A stretch of DNA of 28,610 nt from Acholeplasmataceae bacterium (GCA_030656435.1 JAUSOA010000283.1:1-28610), one strand, 5' to 3'; counted from the first letter of the stretch, positions 7,873-15,456 are shown. Notes: generated by a model not told the origin, from the sequence alone. A program made the numbers and translations.

Positions 7873-9050
7873 TATTTTTTCCGAATCATCGCGTAGGGTT
7901 CTACCGAAAAAGGAATTTTAATCTTTAGAATTTGCTGTGGATGTCTAGCGATACTCGTTTCTGTATCCTTTTCATCTGTCATATAGGTTAGCTTAAAATC
8001 ACGAACCGATCCATCAGGACTAAAGACCTCTAATTCATCACCAACTCCAAAGTAGTTTCTTTGTTCGATTGTTGTTAATCCTGTCTGTTGATCATAGCCT
8101 TGAATCAATCCAACAAATAGCTGAGTAGGCTTTTCACTGACCTTATTAAATAGTTGTTCCTCGACTCCTGGTAGACCCTCTAAATATCCATGAGAGGTGA
8201 GCCTATTTTCCGCTTTTTGAAGCTCAATTAAATAGGGATTGAAGTCATCAATTTTACCGAATAGCAAATAATCATCAATGAGCTTTCGATAGGTTGAAAC
8301 AACGGTCGCTATATAGTGAAGACTCTTCATTCTTCCCTCAATTTTTAATGAGGAAACCTTAGAATCTATTAAATGAGGAATTTGTTCAAGTGCTTCTAAA
8401 TCCTTAGATGACATTGAAAATGAATTATTTGATACTGATGCTCCATCTGCAGTTAAATCGTAGTTCCAACGACAGGAATGTGCACAGCCTCCACGGTTTG
8501 CATCACGGTCTGTCATGTTATTGGATAAGCTGCATCTTCCACTATAGGACATACACATGCCCCCGTGGATGAAGACCTCGATATCTGCCTTCGTTTTTTC
8601 CTTTAATCTTCTAATTTGATGTTTATCAAGTTCTCTTGCCAATACAATTCTTTTAATCCCTAATTCATGCCAATAATTAACGGTTTCTGTATTGGATGCA
8701 GATTGTTGGGTCGATAAATGAACCTCGAGAGATGTATGCTTTAATGCCATATCGATAATATATGGAGATGCTGATATAATCGCATCCACTTTTCTTTCCT
8801 CTAATCCTTTTAAATACTCTATTAAGCCATCCATATCCTCGTTATGAGGGATGATATTGGTCGTTACATAGACTTTCTTTCCGCGTTCGTGTGCGAATGA
8901 GGTCGCATCTTGAATGTCTTCTAGGGTGAAATTTGATGCTCTTGCACGAAGCGAAAAATTAGTCCCTCCAATAAAGACAGCATCTGCGCCATATAATAAG
9001 GCAATCTTAAGTTTTTCTAGGTCACCAGCTGGTGCTAAAAGCTCAATCAT
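7872..9050 (-). CDS. trhP2: U32-family tRNA uridine-34 hydroxylation protein (YrrO/TrhP2-like)
   Basis: Of the two U32-family genes that follow trmR, this one matches YrrO. In Bacillus the YrrN/YrrO pair (TrhP1/TrhP2) makes 5-hydroxyuridine at tRNA position 34 from prephenate. The 392-residue protein starts IELLAPAGDLEKLK, has the U32 signature EVFIHGGMCMSYSGRC, and a cysteine cluster (CMSYSGRC ... GGCAHSCRW) able to hold an iron-sulfur cluster. A C-terminal beta domain follows from about residue 300. I place the start at 9050: an AAGGAA ribosome site lies 6-7 nt upstream and the family begins exactly there. A start 22 codons earlier at 9116 adds a non-homologous tail and a deep overlap with trhP1. 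Older annotations call this family peptidase U32 or collagenase-like, which is probably misleading here. Confidence 0.88.
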   Translation of the reverse strand: MIELLAPAGDLEKLKIALLYGADAVFIGGTNFSLRARASNFTLEDIQDATSFAHERGKKVYVTTNIIPHNEDMDGLIEYLKGLEERKVDAIISASPYIIDMALKHTSLEVHLSTQQSASNTETVNYWHELGIKRIVLARELDKHQIRRLKEKTKADIEVFIHGGMCMSYSGRCSLSNNMTDRDANRGGCAHSCRWNYDLTADGASVSNNSFSMSSKDLEALEQIPHLIDSKVSSLKIEGRMKSLHYIATVVSTYRKLIDDYLLFGKIDDFNPYLIELQKAENRLTSHGYLEGLPGVEEQLFNKVSEKPTQLFVGLIQGYDQQTGLTTIEQRNYFGVGDELEVFSPDGSVRDFKLTYMTDEKDTETSIARHPQQILKIKIPFSVEPYAMIRKK

Positions 9051-9933
9051 TGCTATTTCCTTTACTTTTATAAATCGTTTTCTTAAAGAAGAATCCATCA
9101 TCCCAAGTCTCATCATATGCTTTTTGAAGTTCTTCGATTAAGGTGGTGTCGATTTGATTTTGATGATACATTGGTAAAATCTTTGAAGCGTAGCTATCAT
9201 CCTTGAATATCGTATCTATCACTAAATAATCAAGTAGTTCTTTGAAGTCATTTAAATATTTGAGTGATGAAAAAACATGACCTCTAAAGACATGAGTTCC
9301 TGCATTATCCTCAAGGATTGGATATGCTTCATCTAATCGATTACTTTCTATAATCTTTAAATTCTTTTGGTTGTGGTAGTGATGGTCATCTTCGTTAAAT
9401 TTCATGAAATTTTCGATGAGTTGTCTTTTAGAATAAAACATATCTAAGTGACCGTGTCCGACCATAAACATTTGATATTCTTTATTTTTCGCGATTTCAA
9501 TGATATCGCTTAATGTTATTTCTTTGGCTATATAAGCTCCCTTGATATGATTTTTTGCTAGAAAGTTAAAATCATAAACATTGGTGAGCAATGTTTCTGG
9601 ATTATAAACGACAAGGCCTTTGTAGCCAAGAGATGAGATTAAGCGGTAGGCTCCGATATCTGCAACAATGATACCACTAAGCTTTTGAATTGGAATGAAG
9701 GCTAGAAAGTTCTTAAAGTCGTCTAATTGATCATCATTAAACATTTGATTGCATACCAAAAAGAGCTCTTTTTTAAAATCACTCGTTAATTGGATTGCAT
9801 CTATAATTTCATGGATACCAAAGCTTTTTGTAAGTCTTGTCCCAAATTGATCATTACCAATTAAAAAACCATCAACTTGTGATGATAGTAATGAAATGGA
9901 TTCAAGGTTGTGGATGGTCGTTAAAATCTTCAT
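9043..9933 (-). CDS. trhP1: U32-family protein, YrrN/TrhP1-like partner
   Basis: A 296-residue shorter U32-family protein immediately upstream of the larger one, as yrrN precedes yrrO in Bacillus. Visible family features are the N-terminal barrel strands (GFLIGNDQFG, GIIVADIGAYRL, GLVVYNPETLLT) and the segment MVGHGHLDMFYSKRQLIENF, where longer U32 proteins have the HGxMCxxYSGRC motif. It lacks that cysteine cluster. It probably acts with TrhP2 in hydroxylating U34. It overlaps trmR by 4 bp (ATGA) and trhP2 by 8 bp, arguing for equal, coupled expression. The pairing is by synteny; which subunit binds prephenate is not visible here. Confidence 0.83.
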   Translation of the reverse strand: MKILTTIHNLESISLLSSQVDGFLIGNDQFGTRLTKSFGIHEIIDAIQLTSDFKKELFLVCNQMFNDDQLDDFKNFLAFIPIQKLSGIIVADIGAYRLISSLGYKGLVVYNPETLLTNVYDFNFLAKNHIKGAYIAKEITLSDIIEIAKNKEYQMFMVGHGHLDMFYSKRQLIENFMKFNEDDHHYHNQKNLKIIESNRLDEAYPILEDNAGTHVFRGHVFSSLKYLNDFKELLDYLVIDTIFKDDSYASKILPMYHQNQIDTTLIEELQKAYDETWDDGFFFKKTIYKSKGNSND

Positions 9934-10496
9934 TTAAGCTTCCTTTGGCTGATGCTCATTCCATCACCGACATCAAAAAAAGTCGTATTAAAATCAGGAT
10001 GCATCGTTAAATAGTTTTTAAATGTATCAATTTTTCTTAAGAGTTGTCTTGTGTGTCTATTGACGTTTTCCGGCTTTAAATCATGAAATGAGAGGTTGTC
10101 GCAAATCACGATCCCATCTTCTCTTAAATACTTGGTATACTTTTCAAAGAATTTTTCGTATTGAGCCTTTGCTGCATCAATAAAAATTAAGTCATAGCTT
10201 CTTAGCTCAGAGGTATACTTGAGTGCGTCAAATGGAATCAGTTTGACTTGTTTTTTTTCATCGAACATATCCAAATGAATCATTGCTTGAGAAATCATTT
10301 CCTCATCACGCTCAAAGGTATCGACAAAACAACCATAAGAGGCCATAGCGAGTGCGCTATAGCCAACAGCTGTTCCAATTTCTAGGACATCTTTAATTTT
10401 GTAGGTAGAAATAGCCGTTTTTAAAAAGAGTAGCCCAGCATCGGTGATGATGGGTACGTTTGTTTTTAACGCATACTCTTTGATTCTAGAAAGCAT
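9930..10496 (-). CDS. trmR: tRNA 5-hydroxyuridine methyltransferase (TrmR/YrrM-like)
   Basis: TrmR methylates ho5U34 to 5-methoxyuridine (mo5U34) in tRNAs reading four-codon boxes in Gram-positive bacteria. The 188-residue protein is an O-methyltransferase family 3 member: SAM motif DVLEIGTAVGYSALAMA (about 35-51), an acidic residue after the second strand (VDTFERDEEM), the metal- and substrate-site LIFIDAAKAQYEKFF (about 112-126), and DGIVICDNL (about 137-145). Its place between yrzB and the two U32 genes equals yrrM in Bacillus, which supports the tRNA assignment over a catechol-type O-methyltransferase. It overlaps yrzB by one base (TAATG). Confidence 0.87.
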   Translation of the reverse strand: MLSRIKEYALKTNVPIITDAGLLFLKTAISTYKIKDVLEIGTAVGYSALAMASYGCFVDTFERDEEMISQAMIHLDMFDEKKQVKLIPFDALKYTSELRSYDLIFIDAAKAQYEKFFEKYTKYLREDGIVICDNLSFHDLKPENVNRHTRQLLRKIDTFKNYLTMHPDFNTTFFDVGDGMSISQRKLK

Positions 10497-10792
10497 TACG
10501 CGATTTCTTCTTCGTCTGCTTCTTCGTCTTCTTCGTCTTCTTCATCGGTCTCATCGTAATAAGACTGAAGAACACCGTCTAGCATATCCCATTCTTCATC
10601 TGTTTCGATATCAAGGAAAGATCCTTCATCGTCAGATGCACCTGGGACATAAATTGCTGCACTTACTTCTTTTGTATCCACAAATTCGAACACCACATAA
10701 TTTTTTCCATTGTGTTCGTGTGTGAATAGAATATCACATACGGATTCATCGCCATCTTGATTTGTGACGACCATTTGGTTTTCTGTTAACAT
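10496..10792 (-). CDS. DUF1292 protein, YrzB-like, with acidic tail
   Basis: A small 98-residue protein of unknown function matching DUF1292: an N-terminal beta-rich part (VVTNQDGDESVCDILFTHEH, NYVVFEFVD, AIYVPG) and a conserved EEWDMLDGVLQSYYDE region. The C-terminus (about 81-98) is almost only Asp and Glu. This acidic tail is typical of the family. It sits between ruvX and trmR, where yrzB lies in Bacillus. The start ATG overlaps the ruvX stop by 7 bp, with AAAGGAG 7 nt upstream. The tail is encoded by near-repeats of a TTCTTCGTC-like unit (plus strand, about 10504-10550). Confidence 0.88.
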   Translation of the reverse strand: MLTENQMVVTNQDGDESVCDILFTHEHNGKNYVVFEFVDTKEVSAAIYVPGASDDEGSFLDIETDEEWDMLDGVLQSYYDETDEEDEEDEEADEEEIA

Positions 10793-11214
10793 AGACTTGC
10801 TCCTTTATAATCTAAATAATTTTGTAATATGATGACTGCAGCGACTTCGTCTTTTTTCTGTTTTTGAGACTTGCGCCGCTCTGATCCCTTAATCATTGCT
10901 TTCATCGCGGATTGCGTAGAAAGTCTTTCATCCCAAAGTACAACTTCAACCTTGGACTTCGCTTCGATTAAGATTTTAAACTCCTCACTTATTTTACCAC
11001 GAATACCGATATCGTTGTTCATGTGCTTTGGAAAGCCTAGAACTACCGTATCTATTTTGTATTCATTAACGAGTTTAATCACTTTATCGACTGCTTCTTC
11101 ATATTTATTTTCTGTAAAACGAAATGTTTCTAAAGCATAGGCAATGACACCGGATTCGCTTAAGGCTACACCTAACGTTTTACTTCCTAAATCAAGACCA
11201 ATATATTTTTTCAT
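10786..11214 (-). CDS. ruvX: RuvX/YqgF pre-16S rRNA nuclease (RNase H-like)
   Basis: The RuvX/YqgF family is implicated in 16S rRNA 5'-end processing and was earlier called a putative Holliday junction resolvase. The 142 residues show the RNase H-fold catalytic acids: D8 in YIGLDLGSKTLGVAL, Glu/Asp in VVLWDERLST (about 98-107), and a C-terminal Asp in KKDEVAAVIILQNYLD. GFPKHMNNDIGIRG is the usual GxPxxxxG-like central segment. It overlaps the alaS stop by 4 bp (ATGA) and yrzB by 7 bp. Length is typical. Confidence 0.94.
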   Translation of the reverse strand: MKKYIGLDLGSKTLGVALSESGVIAYALETFRFTENKYEEAVDKVIKLVNEYKIDTVVLGFPKHMNNDIGIRGKISEEFKILIEAKSKVEVVLWDERLSTQSAMKAMIKGSERRKSQKQKKDEVAAVIILQNYLDYKGASLC

Positions 11215-13790
11215 AGCTTACTTTCTATCAGCTTAATTGCTGATTCTAAATTGGATAAATCCTGAGTTCCACCCTGTGCAAGATTTGGCTTTCCGCCACC
11301 TGATCCGTTTGTTAGCATTGCTGCATAGCGAACTAAATCATTTGCGTTATTCAAATCACTCTTGCAAAGATATGTTGCCTTACCATCTTGTATATTTACA
11401 AGGAATAAGGTTTGTGCCTTTATTTTATCATAAAGTGCGTCCATCAATTGCTTAATCATCTTAGAATCGATATCTTTAGTGACGATGACTTGTTTTTTAG
11501 CATTTGGATTGGTAATAAACTGGTCTAGGTTACTTAAAACATCAGCCTGCTTTAATCGATTCAATTCCTTTTCATGCGTCTTAGAAAGTTCTTTTAATTC
11601 GTGAATATAGTATCTTAAATTGATAATATCCTGATACGATCCTAATAATGCTGGTTCTTCAGGAATTAAAAGATTTGAATCGAGTTTATTCATCTTTTCT
11701 TTGAGTAGATGAACCTCCTGATAAAGTGGCTCCATGTAGCCCTTTACTTGCTGCTTTAGATCTGTACCGGTGACACCCTCCATACGATAAATACCAGAGC
11801 CTATTGATTCATAGCTAGTGATAGCGAAATCGATAATTTCCTTCGTATTTTTCACATGTGTTCCACCACAAAATTCCTTGCTCCAACCCATGTCAACGAC
11901 TCTGACGATATCGCCATACTTCTCACCGAAAAGTGCCATTGCACCAAGCTTTCTTGCTTCTTCAATTGGAAGCTCACTAATGATAACATCTAATGGTTTT
12001 TCAAAGATATAGTGTTTAACAAGCTTTTCAACATCAAGTATTTTTTCATCATTTTCACTTTCATAGTGATTGAAATCGAATCTCCAGCTCTTTGGGGCAA
12101 CCTGAGAGCCTTGTTGATTTGCGTGACGTCCGAATGTTTCTTTGATTGCTTGATGGAATAAATGTGCAGCGCTATGGTTACGTATCGTTTTTAATCTTGA
12201 TTTAGGATCGACTACTGCTAATACTTCATCACCTATTTGATATTCTCCTTCAACCTTATGGATATATTGACCATTGGGAAGCTTAGAGACATCAGTGACC
12301 TCAAGTCCATTGATTGTACCTGTATCCGCTACCTGTCCACCTGAGGTTGCATAAAATGGTGTTTGATCTAAGACGATACCACCCTCGAAGACTTTGATGA
12401 TTGTAGCTTCTGCTTGTAAAAAGTCATAGCCGATAAATTTTGATTTCTCTGTAAAGTTTAAATATTCTTCATCCTGTGCCTGCATAGAACCATGTGAGGT
12501 TCTAGCATTTCGTGAACGTTCCTTTTGTTTTTCTAGTTCTTTTTCGAAGGATAGCTCATCGACAGTGACGTTATTTTCAAGAGCATATTCAACAGTGAGT
12601 TCAATTGGGAAGCCGTAGGTATCATAGAGCTTAAATGCTGTTTGACCAGAGATAACCAAACCATCCTTTTGGATTGCATCTAATAAATGCTTTTCACCTT
12701 CATTGATGGTTTCAAGAAATTTTTGTTCTTCCTTTAAGACAATCTTTTTAACGATATCCTTGGTTTCATAAAGGTTATTATAAAATACACCCATGACCTC
12801 GACGACATCATCAACAAGCTTATATAAAAATGGTTCGTTTAAATTCAGTTTTCTTCCATATTTCACAGCACGTCTAAGTAATCTTCTAAGCACGTAGCCT
12901 CTACCTTCATTGGATAATATAGCTCCATCTGAGATCGCGAAGGTTAATGCTTTGATGTGATCTGCAATAACTTTAAATGCCATTTGATCATTATAAGGAA
13001 TACCAGAAATTTTTTCAGTATGCTTGATGATTGGGAAAAAGAGGTCTGTTTCAAAATTTGTTTTTGTCTTTTGAATGACACATGCAAATCTTTCTAGTCC
13101 AGCACCTGTATCAATATTTTTATTGGGCAATTCCGGATAATTTTCTCTAGATAATCCTGGCTTCGAGTTGAATTGAGAAAAGACAATGTTCCAAATTTCG
13201 ATAAATCTTTCATTTTCTAAATCTAATTCTATGACTTCTTTTCCACGAGAATCATAGGACTCTCCGCGATCAAAATAGATTTCAGTATCTGGGCCACAAG
13301 GACCAGGACCAATTTCCCAGAAATTATCTTCTCTTGGAATGATATGAGATTCTTTAATGCCTAAGGATAACCAAACATTTTTAGCTTCAATATCCTCAGG
13401 ATAATAGGTCATATAAAGCTTATCAACAGGAAAACCGAACCATTTTGGATCCGTTAATAATTCATAGCCCCATTCAATGGCTTCCTTTTTAAAATAGTTC
13501 CCGATCGAGAAATTCCCAAGCATTTCAAAAAATGTATGATGTCTCGCTGTCTTTCCGACATTATCGATATCATTGGTACGAATACATTTTTGAACGTTTG
13601 TAATTCTTGGGTTCACAGGAGTTTCTGTACCATCAAAGTATTTCTTGAGTGGTGCAACACCTGCATTAATCCATAAAAGCGTTGGATCGTTTTGTGGGAC
13701 AAGTGAGGCAGATGCTTCAACCTTGTGTTTTTTACTTTCGAAAAAATCAAGCCACATTTCTCTAATTTCTTTTGCTGTCATGTAACGCAT
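11211..13790 (-). CDS. alaS: Alanyl-tRNA synthetase
   Basis: AlaRS charges tRNA-Ala. The 859-residue protein has every domain: the class II catalytic core with motif 2 region (TNVQKCIRTNDIDNVGKTARHHTFFEM split over 64-90) and motif 3 GAGLERF (about 229-235); a tRNA-recognition domain; the editing domain with zinc ligands HSAAH (about 539-543) and CGGTH (about 641-645); and the C-terminal C-Ala/DHHA1 domain ending in GSGGGKPNLAQGGTQD. I start at the ATG at 13790, because GGAGGT ends 6 nt before it. A TTG two codons upstream would leave almost no spacing. A T-box leader precedes it. It heads a seven-gene overlapping operon. Confidence 0.97.
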   Translation of the reverse strand: MRYMTAKEIREMWLDFFESKKHKVEASASLVPQNDPTLLWINAGVAPLKKYFDGTETPVNPRITNVQKCIRTNDIDNVGKTARHHTFFEMLGNFSIGNYFKKEAIEWGYELLTDPKWFGFPVDKLYMTYYPEDIEAKNVWLSLGIKESHIIPREDNFWEIGPGPCGPDTEIYFDRGESYDSRGKEVIELDLENERFIEIWNIVFSQFNSKPGLSRENYPELPNKNIDTGAGLERFACVIQKTKTNFETDLFFPIIKHTEKISGIPYNDQMAFKVIADHIKALTFAISDGAILSNEGRGYVLRRLLRRAVKYGRKLNLNEPFLYKLVDDVVEVMGVFYNNLYETKDIVKKIVLKEEQKFLETINEGEKHLLDAIQKDGLVISGQTAFKLYDTYGFPIELTVEYALENNVTVDELSFEKELEKQKERSRNARTSHGSMQAQDEEYLNFTEKSKFIGYDFLQAEATIIKVFEGGIVLDQTPFYATSGGQVADTGTINGLEVTDVSKLPNGQYIHKVEGEYQIGDEVLAVVDPKSRLKTIRNHSAAHLFHQAIKETFGRHANQQGSQVAPKSWRFDFNHYESENDEKILDVEKLVKHYIFEKPLDVIISELPIEEARKLGAMALFGEKYGDIVRVVDMGWSKEFCGGTHVKNTKEIIDFAITSYESIGSGIYRMEGVTGTDLKQQVKGYMEPLYQEVHLLKEKMNKLDSNLLIPEEPALLGSYQDIINLRYYIHELKELSKTHEKELNRLKQADVLSNLDQFITNPNAKKQVIVTKDIDSKMIKQLMDALYDKIKAQTLFLVNIQDGKATYLCKSDLNNANDLVRYAAMLTNGSGGGKPNLAQGGTQDLSNLESAIKLIESKL

Positions 13791-13810
13791 AGACAAACCT
13801 CCATTTAAAT

Positions 13811-13847
13811 AAAAATAAAACGCCCATAGATTTAACTCTAAGGACGT
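13811..13847 (-). terminator. T-box terminator hairpin before alaS
   Basis: An 11-bp stem (ACGTCCTTAGA with TCTATGGGCGT; one G-U pair and one mismatch) with a GTTAAA loop is followed by TTTTATTTTT. Its 5' arm contains the CCTT that the T-box pairs with, so terminator and antiterminator are mutually exclusive. Confidence 0.85.
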
Positions 13848-14020
13848 ATGTTATACGCGGTACCACCTTAGTTCTAGAATGATAAACTCTAGCCCTCTTT
13901 AGTCGTTAAGGCCGACATACCTTTTGCTCCCAAATAGCTTTCATAAGCTCCACTCTTCGTTCTCACCAACCACGAAGTCTCTGAAATATGAAGTACTTAC
14001 TACTCATTTTGTTCATAGCG
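13811..14020 (-). ncRNA. Alanine T-box riboswitch upstream of alaS
   Basis: A T-box leader senses uncharged tRNA by codon-anticodon pairing and allows read-through when the synthetase is needed. The near-invariant T-box AAGGTGGTACCGCG is at 13856-13869. It forms the classic antiterminator with CCTT at 13840-13843 (AAGG pairs CCTT, CGTAT pairs ATACG). Stem I has the apical hairpin CTTCG-loop-CGAAG with the GGTTGGTGAGAA loop (about 13950-13978) and a helix TTCATA/TATGAA. Right after that helix, the context GAAAGCTA places a GCT (Ala) specifier at 13936-13938. Small stems II (GTCG/CGAC) and III (CTAGA/TCTAG) follow. The specifier codon is inferred by position and by the downstream gene. Confidence 0.95.
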
Positions 14021-14025
14021 ATATA

Positions 14026-14054
14026 ATTTTATCATAAATTGGTATTGAAGTAAA
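14026..14054 (-). promoter_or_regulatory. Promoter of the alaS T-box operon
   Basis: On the minus strand TTTACT (14049-14054) and TAAAAT (14026-14031) are separated by 17 bp, with an extended TGA before the -10. Transcription would start just upstream of T-box stem I. The promoter sits only 5 bp beyond the stop codon of the GLUG-repeat gene. Confidence 0.65.
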
Positions 14055-14059
14055 GATGA

Positions 14060-15310
14060 TTAATACTTGTTCTTCTTTAATCTTGGGTAATAGGTTAGGT
14101 CAAAATTCCATTCGTCAGCATTCCATAAAAGATTGGATGTAATATATGCCTCTGATCTAAGATTTGCTTGCGTTGTTGATGTTACTGTGCTATCTGCAGT
14201 GTTTTGAACTGAAGAACCAGTAGCGCTTGGAGTTATTACAAATCCTGAAATACTTTGAGTATCTAGACGGAAACTACTATTTGAGGTGCCTAAACCGTTG
14301 ATGTAACCAAAATATCTGAATGCTACGCCAGTTCCTGATGCTTGTGTTCTTGCTTGAACTGTTCCAGTTGCGAAGCTGTAGGAAACTGATCCTGAGTTAT
14401 TATGACCTACTAACCCTCCAGCGTAAGCTCTTGCCTCGGACTGGTTAGGTCTATTTCCTGTGTTAACTGCTTTAGCCTCAGCTGTTACATTACCAATTGC
14501 GTATGTATTTAGGATACTTCCTGCACTCTCGTTTCTACCAACAAGTCCACCAGCATAGCCAAATGCGTTTGCAAATGAATTATTATTAGCTGGAGATGCA
14601 TTTGAGATGGCACTAATCGTTGAATTCGAATAAGAATTATGAATGTTTCCAGAGTTTGTTCCAGCGATTCCACCAGCAAAAACATAGGTATTTATGGTTT
14701 CGTTATTCGATGATGAAGAACGAGTCATTGTTCCAGAAACTGTTCCTGATGAATAACTATAAACAATACTACCTGTATTTTCTCCAGCGATGGCACCTAA
14801 TCTAAGATCATCGGTTCCAATCCCTGTAGCGCTCTTTGTTAATTGAACAGATGCATTGATTAAACTCACACGACTGATTAAACCGCTATTTCGATAGAAT
14901 AACCCTGCATAGCTTGTTGTTCCTGTATTTGTATGGGTCAAATTGATATTGATATTTGAAATACTAAATCCATTTCCATGATATTCTCCAGTAAATGCTG
15001 AAGAGCTCGTTAATCCGATTGGTGTAAATGCAAGATTATTCCAATTAATATCAGACATTTGAATGTATTTGCCTGATAAAGGATAGGCTATAGTACCGAT
15101 TTCATTTAATTTGATCATATCGCCTTCGCCATCTTCTGTGACTCCAAAGAAATCGTTTGGCATCCATGTACCAATTTCAAGCACGCCTTCACCTATCGAT
15201 GACGACCCTTCGACACTAGATGCCCAAAAAGCGTAGGTAACGCCAAAAGAGGCTATGATGAATAGCATGAGTATGGAAATGATTAAATTTTGTTTACGTA
15301 AAATACTCAT
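14060..15310 (-). CDS. Exported GLUG-repeat surface protein under c-di-GMP riboswitch control
   Basis: A 416-residue secreted or cell-surface protein. The N-terminus is a signal segment: a charged start (MSILRKQN), a hydrophobic core (LIISILMLFIIASFGV), then TYAFWAS, which resembles the SipW-type signals of TasA-like proteins. From about residue 100 a beta-rich region leads into about five GLUG-type repeats (near 135, 172, 212, 253 and 297), each with a G-G-(L/I)-(V/A)-G-x-N core followed by S-x-(S/A)-x-G-x-V, the pattern of adhesin-like beta-helices. The protein is rich in Ser, Thr, Asn and Gly and has no Cys, so it is not a lipoprotein, and I see no sortase motif. I choose the ATG at 15310 because AAGGTG lies 5 nt upstream and the signal begins there. 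Starting at 15385 would put coding sequence inside the riboswitch. Function is unknown; adhesion or matrix is inference. Confidence 0.88.
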   Translation of the reverse strand: MSILRKQNLIISILMLFIIASFGVTYAFWASSVEGSSSIGEGVLEIGTWMPNDFFGVTEDGEGDMIKLNEIGTIAYPLSGKYIQMSDINWNNLAFTPIGLTSSSAFTGEYHGNGFSISNININLTHTNTGTTSYAGLFYRNSGLISRVSLINASVQLTKSATGIGTDDLRLGAIAGENTGSIVYSYSSGTVSGTMTRSSSSNNETINTYVFAGGIAGTNSGNIHNSYSNSTISAISNASPANNNSFANAFGYAGGLVGRNESAGSILNTYAIGNVTAEAKAVNTGNRPNQSEARAYAGGLVGHNNSGSVSYSFATGTVQARTQASGTGVAFRYFGYINGLGTSNSSFRLDTQSISGFVITPSATGSSVQNTADSTVTSTTQANLRSEAYITSNLLWNADEWNFDLTYYPRLKKNKY

Positions 15311-15334
15311 CTTTTCACCTTGCTTTTTATCAAA

Positions 15335-15372
15335 TAAAAAAGTCAAAAAAATTAAGAAGTAATTTTTTCGAC
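15335..15372 (-). terminator. Riboswitch expression-platform terminator
   Basis: A 13-bp stem (GTCGAAAAAATTA with TAATTTTTTTGAC, one G-U pair) with a CTTCT loop is followed by six T. Its 5' arm is the last part of the c-di-GMP aptamer region, so terminator formation should compete with aptamer pairing. It ends 24 nt before the GLUG gene start. Confidence 0.8.
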
Positions 15373-15453
15373 AACTGGCTACCATTTAAGGCCCTATAGC
15401 TTTGCGTCCCTAAGTTTCCTTAGGTTTGCCTTTTACATAGATTTAATTACCTC
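15354..15453 (-). ncRNA. c-di-GMP-I (GEMM) riboswitch
   Basis: The conserved GEMM-I core is present in order on the minus strand. GGCAAACC (15423-15430) leads into a perfect P1 hairpin CCTAAG-GAAA-CTTAGG with the GNRA tetraloop, then GGGACGCAAAGC (15399-15410), then GGGCC-TTAAAT-GGTAGCC (about 15377-15394). The GNRA loop and its expected receptor arm are both present. The base just before GC in GGCAAACC (G20 in Vc2 numbering, as I recall it) is G, which fits c-di-GMP better than the A20 cGAMP-type variants. An outer pairing GAGGTAATT (15445-15453) with AATTACTTC (15354-15362), one G-U pair, closes the element. It lies between a promoter and the GLUG gene. Confidence 0.93.
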
Positions 15454-15456
15454 TAT

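Noticed and set aside
9051..9116. Longer trhP2 start adding 22 residues
   Set aside because: The added residues have no family match and would overlap trhP1 deeply; AAGGAA precedes the ATG at 9050.
10504..10550. TTCTTCGTC-like tandem repeat as a microsatellite or phase-variable tract
   Set aside because: It encodes the acidic tail normal for DUF1292 proteins, and the units are imperfect; no frameshift pattern is visible.
10444..10725. Plus-strand 93-codon reading frame rich in Leu and Arg
   Set aside because: It is the antisense shadow of the acidic tail of the yrzB-like gene and trmR; no ribosome site or family resemblance.
15311..15385. A 25-codon N-terminal extension of the GLUG protein
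   Set aside because: It would place coding sequence inside the c-di-GMP aptamer and terminator; a proper ribosome site and signal peptide start at 15310.
15354..15453. cGAMP-type (GEMM-Ib) riboswitch instead of c-di-GMP
   Set aside because: The base aligned to position 20 of Vc2 is G, not A, by my motif alignment. Binding data would decide.
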